The position numbers and the translations under genes were made by a program. Below the pieces are notes generated by a model. That model made no database searches, had not been told where the DNA came from, and worked only from the letters and a program-made list of their open reading frames with translations. Shown one piece after another: positions 37,936 through 48,441 of a stretch of 64,000 nucleotides of DNA (position 1 is the first letter of the stretch; the number at the start of each line of letters is the position of its first letter). Location of the stretch: positions 28,695,457-28,759,456 of the forward strand of contig OW388290.1 of assembly GCA_936450465.1 (NCBI GenBank), written 5' to 3'. The DNA comes from Gibbula magus (taxonomy: Eukaryota; Mollusca; Gastropoda; Trochida; Trochidae).

Positions 37936-38411
37936 CACCAGCTCTAAGAGTTCTCTTATTAACACAGGAATGTTGCTTTGCTGGACATATGCCACAATGA
38001 AGTGCTGAAATTGAGTATGTTGGTGTACAATGTGACACCAATTCATCAGACTGCCATTCCAAAATCATTCCAGTCATGATTTGATTTTGTTCACATATCC
38101 TTAAAGCTAAATGGACATACAGTAACAAATTTCAACATGGTAAACCTAACCATACATGATGAATGAACATACGCAAAAATATTGATGGAAAAGACTATAA
38201 GTACCGTTTTAAGTCTTGATAGAAAACATTATTTGCTTCCTATTAAAAATCAATTTCCTCTTAAATAGATATGATCTTAAAGGGACAGTAACAAGCAGGG
38301 TAGACACTGAGACTGTTCGTATATTCTGCTTTGTATATTCATGCTCATCCAAAGACCACTGCAAGTCTCCAATGGATTATCGTTTACGTATTTATAGCAT
38401 AAATACACCAA

Positions 38412-38427
38412 GGGGGGGGGGGGGGGG
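38412..38427. repeat. Poly-G run
   Basis: Sixteen consecutive G followed by (TA)n. Length is likely to be unstable and error-prone. Confidence 0.8.
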
Positions 38428-38577
38428 TAATATATATATATTTTCACAGAAAAAATATATCGCACTATTCCCAAGAGCATTGATATGAAACTACAACTGA
38501 GATATACAAGTGAGTGACAGAAAACAATAATCTCATATTATCAAAGCCCAGGAGAGATACATGTTCGTTCATCAAGG

Positions 38578-38775
38578 TGGATTCCCACTTTATCTCCATA
38601 ACTGGCCGATTTAAGCCTTGACGCATTTCATTAAGGTTTCTGTGCTAGGAAATCAGAGTCCACTATGCAGGAGCAGCACTCCACTTTTCTTAGCACAGAA
38701 AGTGAGGGAATTACTGCAAGGCATAAATCAGCCAGTTACGGAGAGTAGTAAGAGTTATGCCTTGTGTAGGAAAGT
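38578..38775. mobile_element. MITE family M2, second copy
   Basis: The ends CTCCATAACTGGCCGATTTA and TAAATCAGCCAGTTACGGAG are inverted partners. The inner TTATGCCTTGTGTAGGAAAG matches the M2 end in SLC5 intron 9 (TATGCCTTGCATTGGGAAGT). Confidence 0.65.
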
Positions 38776-38878
38776 TGGATTCTACTTGGGGAGAACTACA
38801 TGACAATATACTTCAGAGCAACACCTGTTGTACAGTTGGAACTCTTCACTCTTCTTCAGAGTTGTGGATCTATGGATG

Positions 38879-39920
38879 TCAATTAATCACTGAGATAATT
38901 TTATGACATGAGTTTGGAAAATATAACAAACTTGTTGAATAATATAACAATGGATGACATTCTGCTAGCACAAAGCTTGGGGAAAATACATATTGATTAA
39001 CAAATTTACATAAAAAACATATCAAAATAATTACGCTACTTTTGATTTTCGATGCAACCAAACACAAATTGTTCCTCCTAACTTCCTTTGAACAGATAAA
39101 AGAATCAGAAGAAATTTGAATTAGGAAATATACATGAAAATTGTAATTGTCATTGGCAAGATAATATGATAGAACACAATTGTTTATGACAAACAGAAAG
39201 TGAAAGCCAATGACCAAAATCAACTGCTGTTCACAGCAAAACAATGGGAGAGTATAAACGTTACAATGAATAATCGATTCAATAAACAGAAAGTTACTTT
39301 CAATATTATTCCGTTTAATTAAAAAGGAGCCAAAAACATGCATATATTAGATCATAGACAATACTCCCTGTGTGATGTATATAACATACATACTCTTAAA
39401 TGTAACCATACATATAAACACAACTTATGTAAGATAATTGTTTGTATGACCAATGGGGAATAAAGACAAGCAACAAACCTGTCAAACCATAAGATCTTCT
39501 GGATAACATTTGGGATTCTTTGAATTACATATAATTAAGAGATTGGAACGGGACAACTTTTAAACACCAATGATATGTGTTGTGTTGATGAAGAGGGGTT
39601 TAACATTAAAACAGAGCTGTCCAAATTTATCAGAACAAAAGTTAGTTACGGTATATCAAGAGATAATATCAATCTACATACTGATTTGTTGCTTACATAT
39701 GGGAATGTATACATACTCATTACTGTGATGCAAAATTAACACAAGTGAGGTATGTTGCTGAAGAAATATCAGCATTTTTCTGTGACTTTCCTACAATCAA
39801 AAACTCTTAATTTAGATTGTTACAAGTACTATACATTAGCATTAAAAGGAAAGATGCAAAATTTCACTTAAATTGTCAAAACTTGTCTTAATTGTGAAAC
39901 AAAGGGAAAAACTTATGTAA
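38879..39920. other. SLC5-BRI3 convergent interval without recognised genes
   Basis: AT-rich. A 154-codon minus-strand open frame at 38879-39343 is rich in F, I, N, S and Y and has no motif, as expected by chance in this composition. The region may be BRI3 3' UTR. Confidence 0.35.
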
Positions 39921-39921
39921 A

Positions 39922-40813
39922 CAAGATGTGTTTGTTAAACACGGATGCCCCCGGATATACCAAAGTTATGGGCAAGGTTAAAGTTTTCTGAATATTGTCC
40001 ACTGCGGCAAGGTCAAGGTCCCAAGGTCAAATATGATGACCGCATCTGAAGGTCTCATCATTAGGTATGCACATGCCAAGTATGAAAGCCGTAGCTCTGA
40101 GCAATCTAAAGCTATGGCCAAGGTTAAAGTTTACTGAAGATGTCCACTGCGACAAGGTCAAGGTCACAAGGTCGTTATGATGACCTCATCTGAAGGTCTC
40201 ATCAGTAGGTATGCACATGCCAAGTATGAAAGCCGTAGCTCTGAGCAATCCAAAGTTATGGCCAAGATTAACGTTTTCTAAATATTGTCCACTGCGGCAA
40301 GGTCAAGGTCACAAGGTCAAATATGATGACCTCATCTGAAAGATCTTATAACAAGGTATGCACAAGCCAAGTATGAAAGCTGTAGCGCTGAGCAATCTAA
40401 AGTTATGGCCAAGGTTAAAGTTTACTGAAGATGTCCACTGCGGCAAGGTCACGGTAAAGGTCAGAAGGTCAAATATGATGACCTCATTTGAAGGTCTCAT
40501 CACAAGGTATGCACATGTCGAGTATGAAAACCGTAACTCTTAACATTCCAAAGTTATGGCCAAGGTTAAGTTTTCTGAAAATGTTCATTGCGGTAAGGTC
40601 AAGGACACAAGGTCAAATATGATGACCTCATCTGAAAGGTCTCATCACAAGGTATGCACGTGCCAAGTATAAAAGTCCTAGCTCTGAGCAATCCAAAGTT
40701 ATGGCCAAGGTTAAAGTTTTTGTGGACAAACACACAGACAGACGGACAGACGGACAGACAGACGGACAGGTGAAAAACAATATACCCCCGGAATCTCCGA
40801 TTCGGGGGCATAA
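39922..40813. mobile_element. Non-autonomous element with a 146-bp internal tandem repeat
   Basis: Units starting AAAGTTATGGCCAAGGTTAA begin near 39963, 40107, 40252, 40399, 40550 and 40695 (period 144-151 bp). They are framed by GGATGCCCCCG on the left and, on the right, by ACAGACGGACAGACGG runs and a hairpin end CCCCCGGAATCTCCGATTCG followed by GGGGGC. This architecture (tandem core, tetranucleotide run, terminal hairpin) resembles molluscan Pearl or Helentron-type elements; that assignment is inferred. Confidence 0.75.
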
Positions 40814-41110
40814 AAATATCTGAATAAAGAAAAACTAATTTATATCTTAATTACTACAAATATGAAATTCATCATAAACAAATTTCCAATTGCATTATAT
40901 GAATGATAATAGTGAGATAATTTACACTTTGTACACGAAAAATTTCAAAACAAAATTTTCAATCACAGATTTTCAGAATCAAACTTACTTCCAGCCATGC
41001 TATTATTAACAACTGAATATTGGTCCTTTTTATATTCACATGGCAGATTTTCTCAAAAATAAAAATTTGATTCTACATCACAAACGAATGGGGTTTCAAA
41101 CGGATTAGAA

Positions 41111-44100
41111 TTAGCCATAGACCGCTCCACAGTTTGCACAACGCCTCTGTCTCATTGCCAGGCAACACAGGATTCCGATGGGGAAGAAGAGAATGGCACA
41201 GAGAACCCCGACACACGTGAAGTCATCCTCCAACACTCCAACCTGAAAGTAATGGAGGATCTCGTACATAAACTAGAAGTAAATTCCAAATGTCATAGTG
41301 TCTCATATGTATTAAAAGTTTTACTTTCTTATCTTACAAACTAATAAAAACACTAACATGACCATCAGATGCGAATACAGCCTTTTTCCAGATATCGTAA
41401 ATACTCACAAATTGGGGGGGGGGGGGGGGGGGGGAGGAGAAGGTTGGACGACGGCTTCTCGTAAAATGTGGGGTGCACACTTTGTTTTGACTATGGTTTC
41501 AATGATCATTTTCATTTTAAATTTCACATGAAAAGAGGGGCTCTGCTAAACTTATGGTCAATTTCCTGCTCTGCCGCCAAGGAGACTCAAGTCATGTCTT
41601 CCCATTTGACCTCTGTTCCAATCTCAGGGTTGTCTTGTTGTCAGGTTAAAGAGAATCGTGATTGGTTGCAATCTAATGTGGTTGTGAAATCTATAATGAT
41701 TACGTAATATTTTTTATTGATATTTATCATTAATCATAATGCTTTATTGTGGCCACCATGTAATAATACAGGAATCTTGAAAGATACAAATGGGTACAGA
41801 GTTATGAGTCCAAGGACGTCCTTAACCAAAGAAATCATTCATTTTTTTAAACAATATTCTCCCTTTAGACCTTTGTAAGGGACTTAAGAAAATAATATTT
41901 AAGATACTACTAATTTTGCTGAATTTTGCCATGTACATTAACAGAGAAACATCTTTGTACTGTCTCTATTTAGTGTTTATTTCATACAAACTCTTAGCTA
42001 TTATATCATACAAAACTAATTTAATGAGGGAAATACCTACCCTACAAGCAGGACATCCTCCTACAACCACCACCTGTGGTTGTGGCTGTGCAACAGTCAC
42101 ATTGTAGCTCTGGTAGCTGGGCACTGCTCCGGCCGGGTACCCACCTTGAGGGGCACCTGCTTTGGAGGGGTCATACGCCCCAGCTGGGGGTCCATATGCT
42201 CCTGCGGGAGTTCCATAGCCTTGCTGAGGCTGGTATGCTGAGGAAGGAGAATTATAATATTAGGGTTCCGTTGCATGAAACTCTATGGTGACAGATAGCC
42301 TTAGTGCAATGTTAAAGGATAGCAGTAAGGTTAACCTTAGTGTTAAATTGTTTTGTGCAACGACTGCCTGATATCTTCCAAATACAAAGGTAAAGTGGTT
42401 TTGGTATAGAATCATGAAGTCCTTTCAGCACTAAGATTGATGAAAGTATTATACATTTACATAAATTTAACATGATTTTGGGTTCTATATGAATATGAAC
42501 AAGCAGACAGAGTCGGCCATATCCCCCGCCATGTAGAAATTTTGAATATATTTATGCATTTTGAATATATAATGCATTTACTTTCTTGACAATTGTTATA
42601 AATCATAACTCATAAGTGATAGTTCTAACCTGAACATGTTGATACCGGTAGTCTGATTGAACTCAGTTTTACGATTTCCAGTGTGTCCTAGAAATAAATG
42701 TTTTTGCCCATGCCAAGATTCATTGAATTCATTCAATTCTCAAATTTCTATATAGCAAAAGGCACATCTAGACTACTTGGTTGATACCTGTGTGACAGGG
42801 ACATACTATGTATGTCTTTGTGTAATTATTTAATGTTAATTAGATTTTAAGTATTGTATATAATCATTTAATTATCTTTCATTATTTCAGCATCTAAGAG
42901 ACGCTGAAAGAAACTGTAAATAATATTTTAATGTGTCGCTTTATTTCAGTTCAGGACAGCAGCTGAAATGATATAGTTAAGATTTCAAGTATTTTAATCA
43001 AGTTACTTTATTTCAGCTTCATATCGGCGTTGAAACAAAACAGAAAGCAATGTAATTAAGGCTCTTATGTTTTAGTCATATAACAATAGTGTTTACCCAA
43101 CCGTGACAGCACCCGACACGATTGGCTCATTCAAACCTGCACGCTTTTTCTATGCATGAACACCTCGCACCCTGACACGTCACTTCGTCACCAGACACGA
43201 CAGACATACGATGTATTTAACCTAAGAGATAATTCTAATCAGCCGATAGATTTATCGTCGTCTGCTACGGCAGTCTAGCTGGTACAGGGACCCTTGTGCC
43301 ACACATAGGGGTTTTATTGTGTACTTTCCTAACCTCCAAGCCACTTGGAATAAAGAACTCGAACCAGCATTCACCTCGTGTTATCTGTGCGTGACCCTGC
43401 TACACCTGTACAAAGTTTCAGCCAAATATATTGAATAGTTTTGAAGTTTGAGGCCGGAATATAGTTTTCCCTCTTCTTGGTTCTAAGTCCAGACTGTTTG
43501 CATTCGTAAAAAAAAAAAAAAATATTCTCAAATTTCTATATAGCAAAAGGCACATTTAGACTACTTGGTTGATACCTGTACAAAGTTTCAGCCAAATATA
43601 TTGAATAGTTTTGAAGTTTGAGGCCGGAATATAGTTTTCCCTCTTCTTGGTTCTAAGTCCAGACTGTTTGCATTCGTAAAAAAAAAAAAAAATATTCTCA
43701 AATTTCTATATAGCAAAAGGCACATTTAGACTACTTGGTTGATACCTGTACAAAGTTTCAGCCAAATATATTGAATAGTTTTGAAGTTTGAGGCCGGAAT
43801 GGAAAAGCTCGGACGCACAGACGGACGGACAGAGCTCATTTCTATATCCCCCGCCAACTTCGTTGTGGCGGGGGATAATTAATGAAATTAAAATAATCAA
43901 ATCTATATTTTTAAAAGATAAAAATCAAAGGCGCTGTAGCACGTCCTTCTTCTTGAAATAATGTGATCTCACCTCTTACAAAAATAGAGCCATGAGTTCT
44001 ATTTCTCATCAGGATCTTCATTATTTATTATCTAAGATTGAAGACTAAAAACACATTCATTGGCTCCTAAACCTTTTGCATGCTTTTTCGTCTAAGTTAG

Positions 44101-45332
44101 TTTACTATATAAACCAAAAGTCACAAACATTTATGACTATGAGTTAGAGGTGAGGTGAGGTGATTTGGGGTTTAACACTGCTTTCCACAATATTTCACTT
44201 ATATCATGGCTGCTGGTATTATTGCAGGGAGAAAGCCTGCAATGCCATGGTGTGCATTGCGTTGAAACCTATGAGCAACAGCTGGAAGAAGCAAACCATG
44301 CATGGTACTGCACTGAAATTCAGTGTAGCATTGCACCCAAACATTATTGCTTAGTTGTTTGCAGCAGACAAGGTTGCCATGCCCCTAGAGGGTTAAAGAG
44401 CCATCACGGATGTTAGTATTTCAATTTTTTTGAAAATATACTTATAACGTCATTCGCCAGAGAAATCTTTTATCTACAACATGGCATATGTTAAATAATT
44501 TTCATATCACGACAATGTATTGCAATTTGGTTTCAAAGAGTAGTACCACTTCGACTAGCGCGCTAAGGGTATCTGACGTATATAAACAGAATCCCCTTTT
44601 TTGCGTAATACGTACTACACAAACAGCAAGCGCTTCCGAAGCGTGAAGGCTCGTCTCTAGCGCAAGTCACCATAACAACCCATATGCTGCACGTGTCTCT
44701 CTTGCAAGTTACCCTTGTCACACATTACTGAATGTGACGATTGCTTTACAAACAATGTTTCTAAATGTCCTGAGAATATACAAATTATTTCCTGTTTAAT
44801 GTTCTTTTTATTGAGATAAGACCAGCAAATTATGACAAATTTTTACTCATTAATTATAAAATTCAAGAAAAATACCTAATTGGGTAAAACAATTATTCCA
44901 ATATCTGTAGCAAATACATAATTAAATGAAATAGTAAATTAATCACCGCCAAAAAAAAAAAATATTTCGATATCTTTCATTGCTCATATTTTTTTATTAT
45001 TCTTTCGTGTCTTTGTTTACTGTGTGTGAGCTAGACCATAATGCTTTGCGCTTGAAAATAATAGACTTGATCTATATTTAGACTGGAAAACACCTTTACT
45101 AATTAATGCAATTTCTCGGCTTATTTTAAGTTGGAAAAATTAGGGAAAAATTAAGTGTATTTATTTCACGGAGATGGATTTTTGGAAAACAAATTATATT
45201 TTCATCAACATCCGTGATGGCTCTTTAAAATGCTATTGAATGATGGTCTACACAAAGTAATCAAGGAAATAACATACCTCCAGCGGGTGGACCGGCGGTA
45301 TAAGGCGGAGGAGGCTGGTTTGGAGCAGACAT
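41111..45332 (-). CDS. BRI3: Brain protein I3 (BRI3), 127 aa, three coding exons
   Basis: Coding exons on the minus strand: 45332-45278, 42237-42041, 41242-41111. Phases 1 and 0 agree, giving 128 codons including TAA. The start MSAPNQPPPPY lies 15 nt after a 3' splice site (CAG at 45348-45350) with G at -3. Residues 1-70 are Pro/Gly/Tyr-rich and include a PPPY motif (8-11), a potential Nedd4-family WW ligand. Then come VVVVGGCPACRVGVLED (CxxC at 80-83), a hydrophobic segment at about 92-114, and RRCANCGAVYG (CxxC at 119-122). Two CxxC pairs flanking a membrane hairpin recall LITAF-like zinc domains. The C-terminal half matches human BRI3 closely; BRI3 is a small lysosome/endosome membrane protein. 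The gene is divergent from TECPR1. Confidence 0.93.
41414..41434. repeat. Poly-G run in BRI3 intron 2
   Basis: Twenty-one consecutive G, which on the BRI3 sense strand is a poly-C/pyrimidine tract well downstream of the donor. Likely length-variable. Confidence 0.8.
42520..43877. mobile_element. Composite element with TATCCCCCGCC ends, tandem core and nested LTR (BRI3 intron)
   Basis: TATCCCCCGCC at 42520-42530 is mirrored by GGCGGGGGATA at 43867-43877. The right end is itself a hairpin (43845-43877, CCCCCGCCAACTTCGTTGTG then GCGGGGG). Inside, a 170-bp unit is repeated: CTGTACAAAGTTTCAGCC occurs at 43406, 43576 and 43746, with AAATTTCTATATAGCAAAAG between. ACGCACAGACGGACGGACAG precedes the hairpin. 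It has the same architecture as 39922-40813. A solo LTR (42791-43404) is inserted in the first unit. Confidence 0.75.
42791..43404 (+). mobile_element. Solo LTR with 4-bp target duplication
   Basis: It begins TGTGACAGGGACATACTATG and ends GTGACCCTGCTACA. CCTG occurs immediately on both sides (42787-42790 and 43405-43408), and the uninterrupted target TTGATACCTGTACAAAG is present in the neighbouring repeat units, which proves the insertion boundaries. AATAAAG at about 43352 could be the R-region poly(A) signal. The end sequence matches the 3.4-6.1 kb LTRs. Three TTTCAG...CTGAAA hairpins lie at 42885-43035. Confidence 0.88.
44149..44392 (-). mobile_element. tRNA-derived SINE, copy 2 (BRI3 intron)
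   Basis: Reverse complement of the SINE body at 20.1 kb. It runs GAGGTGAGGTGATTTGGGGT, TTAACACTGC, CATGGCTGCTGGTATTATTG, ATTCAGTGTAGCATTGCACC and AGACAAGGTTGCCATGC. The tRNA-like head has decayed. A TTAA-flanked element is inserted directly at its end. Confidence 0.7.
44397..45224. mobile_element. TTAA-flanked TIR element, 828 bp (BRI3 intron 1)
   Basis: The left end AGAGCCATCACGGATGTT is exactly mirrored by AACATCCGTGATGGCTCT, and TTAA flanks both ends (44393-44396, 45225-45228). TTAA duplication points to the piggyBac superfamily, although the termini do not start with CCC. The interior has no long frame. It does contain a TATATAAAC box near 44579 and a GC-richer patch at 44540-44700. Confidence 0.75.
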
Positions 45333-45475
45333 GTCTCTCTTTTAATCCTGTAATAAAATAATAAAAAACATTCTGTGAATGTATTCATTGGATCAACAGA
45401 TCATTGCATTAGTCTTAAAGATAAAGAAAACGTTTGTTTTTCTCTATGATCTATGGAAACTACCAGTACCATAGC

Positions 45476-45652
45476 GCTGGCATCAAACATGCTACATCAT
45501 TGGTGTCATAAGCACTGGTATAAACATGCTATATCACCTGTGTCAAACATGCTATAGTGCGGGTGTCAAACATGCTAAAAGACATTTTGTCAAACATGTT
45601 ATAGCCATGGTGTCAAACATGCTATAATCCTGGTGTCAAACATGCCAAAGCA
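45476..45652. repeat. Degenerate 27-29 bp tandem repeat in the BRI3 5' UTR intron
   Basis: About seven units around a GGTGTCAAACATGCTATAG core, with variable spacers. It lies 130 bp upstream of the first coding exon on the BRI3 strand. Confidence 0.75.
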
Positions 45653-46284
45653 CAACTTATGAACACAAAGATTTCTCATTGACGTGCCGATACATCGATG
45701 GAAGTACTGATTCTTGAATCTTGTTTAATTCCAAGTCATTGTTTTAACATTTCACAGAAGATAATTACCTAGGCAGATGATTAACCTAGTATATGTAGAA
45801 AAATCTGTAGGTTGTTACTTAGGTGTGTCAAACAATCCAGCAGTGAAGAGAAAAACATTTCACTGACATTGACAACCTTTAAACTAATCAAAAGAATTAA
45901 TATATTACTAGATCATATTCTTAGTTCTTAAGAAAAATATGTATTTAATTTGAAAGGAACAGAAGAAGGGAAAGTGAAACTATGTCTATGTTTTTGTTTT
46001 CATTGTCAAACATGCTGTACTTGAGCAGTGTTTAGTGCAGTAATGATGGCGCAATCACTGGCTAAAACGGTTGATAAAATACACAAAATTCTCATAATAT
46101 TCGTGGTGAAACATTCAAGATTGTTATTTTAACAAACACCTACCTCTTGTTTAAGTATTTAGTGTGTCTAGTTGTCGTTCAACGGGGAAGGTATTCTCGT
46201 GACCGAAATTCACTATCACATGACTTCCTGGTACCTGCGGAAACTCCCGAATGAAAATACGATGTATTCCGAATGCAACCGGAA

Positions 46285-46290
46285 CACGTG
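46285..46290. promoter_or_regulatory. CACGTG E-box near the BRI3 start
   Basis: The context on the BRI3 strand is CATCACGTGTTCC, an M-box/CLEAR-like TCACGTG that suits TFEB/MITF-type factors. A GGAAGT ETS-like core lies 12 bp away. Function is inferred only from position. Confidence 0.3.
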
Positions 46291-46757
46291 ATGAAAAACA
46301 CGGAAGTGATCGTCTGTTATGAAAAAATGCGATGCTGTTTTGGTAATAATGCTTTCATTCGAATTAAAAGGCAAATATATCCCATTGGTGTGATCAAAGG
46401 AGGGGTTTCAAATCATTTAAAAACGTGCTTGTTCAATGTGTAACTTATAATTTATCATTGCCACGGCGTCAAAGACAAAAAGTGATGTAGATATTTTAGA
46501 CACGTTTCGTTTTGATAATGATACTGGGAGTGGGAGGAGCACATCCCCATGACATATATATACAAAACGTGGAGTATTAATACAATGATGCAGCAAATTC
46601 AATTTTCAAAATCATAATTTATTTGTTAAAAGTGACAATAAAGCAATGCACAAATAAAAAAAACTCATGCACTGATGCCCGAGATTCGAAACATTTACTA
46701 ACATTTATAGCCTAATGACAGACTAAGACAGAAATTAAAACTCAAATATTTATCGTT

Positions 46758-47331
46758 GAGTACTTGGTTTTCGGACGGCTCACATTCGGGTAGTTTTTCA
46801 TGAGATTTGTAGCCATGTGACATCATTAATACAAAGGAGAGGTCTCCGCTAGCAGTCAGAATAACATGTTTTGTGTGAAACTTCCTAAGATTTGTAATAT
46901 CATACAAACTTCACTCTTAAGCTTAAAATCTATCTCTAACCTGAACTACTTTTTGCATGTTATGAAAAAGTCGACAATTTGATTATTTGAACAAATTAGT
47001 CATACCGGCTACCAACAAAATTTCTATGTTGTCCTTGCGTTTTTGTAATATTCGGAGTCAACGGAAGTTACATAAATAGCTTGGGATATCCCTTTTTTGT
47101 ATCGACCAATCAGATGTCCGAAAACGGCATACACTCGCTGACTGTCAAAATCCCGGATGTACTCACTAAATGAGACAAGATAGTCATCAAAACATTTTCC
47201 CCGACGAATTGTCTCCAATTTATTTTAGATAAAGCTCATAAGAAAAAATAGATGATACATATTTATTAATGTTCAAACATTTTTATTGTCAACATTGATT
47301 TGTGTCTTAAGCGTCCGAAAACCAATCACTC
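46758..47331. repeat. TIR-bounded block in the BRI3-TECPR1 interval
   Basis: GAGTACTTGGTTTTCGGACG on the left is mirrored by CGTCCGAAAACCAATCACTC on the right. A further GTCCGAAAAC lies inside at about 47116. Two minus-strand open frames (46698-46907 and 47024-47218, the latter with FSEYIRDFDSQRVYAVFGHL) look somewhat protein-like but match nothing I know. Confidence 0.35.
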
Positions 47332-47393
47332 GAGGTTAATTTTACCAAACATTCCACAAGTGTAAAACAGTAATCCCCAGTAGACTATTTTTA

Positions 47394-48068
47394 TTTTAAA
47401 AGGGAAAGTTCTTTCACTGATCTATCGGCAGCATCCGCCATCTTGGTTTCTTGGCATTTCGTTAGATGAAAACACGCTAAATATAACCCAATTAAAATAA
47501 TTTTGTAATAAAAAACATATACATTGATAGAATATTCACATAGTAACACATAACATATCATAAAACTAATAAACAATATGCTATTAGGCCGTAGCAAAAT
47601 TTTCCCCACTCGCCGCACCAATGAATGGCTTCAGTTCTCATTGTTTTTATTTTTCAACAGATGTGCGCTTGTCTATATCAAGTTTTGAAATGTAAAGTCA
47701 TCAAAGTATTAACTTCATTAATATTTTTAAATTTAACTGTGTTAAAATCATGTATTTACAGCATATATGTGTACACGGGAATATCCTCTCGAATTTCGTT
47801 TCAACAAATAACACCCCGATAGAACCCTCCTTTTTAAAGGGAAAGTTCTATCACTGATTTATCGGCATCTTGGTTTCTTGGCATTACATGAAATCAAAAC
47901 ATTCTGTATTTAACCCAAGTTTACACTTTTTAAGTAATAAAACATACAATGATACTATCATAGAATATTATCTTCATTAATATCTTTCAATTTGCCTGTG
48001 TTTTAAAAGGGTTATATCCTCTCAAATTTCGTTTCCACAAAAGTACCCTAATAGAACCCTCCTTTTAA
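47394..48068. repeat. Diverged tandem duplication in the bidirectional interval
   Basis: 47394-47830 and 47831-48068 share, in order, AAAGGGAAAGTTCT, CACTGAT.TATCGGCA, CATCTTGGTTTCTTGGCAT, TTCATTAATAT, ATATCCTCTC.AATTTCGTTT and TAGAACCCTCC. The first copy has about 180 bp of extra sequence in its middle. It may contain the TECPR1 promoter. Confidence 0.65.
47435..47446. promoter_or_regulatory. YY1-type motif CCGCCATCTTGG
   Basis: This matches the extended YY1 consensus often seen near transcription starts of housekeeping and bidirectional promoters. The second tandem copy has lost the CCGC part. It lies about 1 kb upstream of the TECPR1 start codon. Confidence 0.3.
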
Positions 48069-48441
48069 ATATCTAAATGAATTAACACAGAAATGTCAAG
48101 AAATCAAGTTTAGCCAACAAAAAATTATGTGATATTCTTTTACAACAGCTTATTTCCTCATTTTTACTTGGGGAGATACACAATTTTAGTCACTCATGCT
48201 ATAAGTACATTATTAATATTGAGGCTTTTAATAATGATTAAGACACAGATCATTTTAAATATATTGGTTAGAATGTTGATAAACATAAATCCATAAAGAG
48301 AAATGTTGTCTTGCATTTTTTTCCCACTGAATACCAAAATTGTACTGCTCCTTTACTCTTGTTGAAATGCTTTCTACAGGTGAAAAGACAATAAATTTCC
48401 TGAGTTGAACTGAGGGTGAAGATATCAAAACTGATTTCTTA

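Larger units (their letters stand above)
45333..46300 (-). other. BRI3: BRI3 5' UTR: spliced leader-side exon and intron
   Basis: On the minus strand the coding exon is preceded by ATTTTATTACAG (3' splice site at 45348-45350). A matching donor AAACAAGAG|GTAGGTG lies at 46144/46143. A non-coding first exon therefore starts somewhere between about 46200 and 46300 and ends at 46144, with an intron of about 0.8 kb. The exact transcription start is not visible. Confidence 0.5.

Noticed and set aside
38879..39343. 154-aa minus-strand protein
   Set aside because: Low-complexity F/I/N/S/Y composition, no motif, no splice partner. AT-rich sequence gives such frames by chance.
47024..47218. 64-aa minus-strand gene between BRI3 and TECPR1
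   Set aside because: Somewhat protein-like, but isolated, within a TIR-bounded repeat block, and with no partner exon or recognised family.
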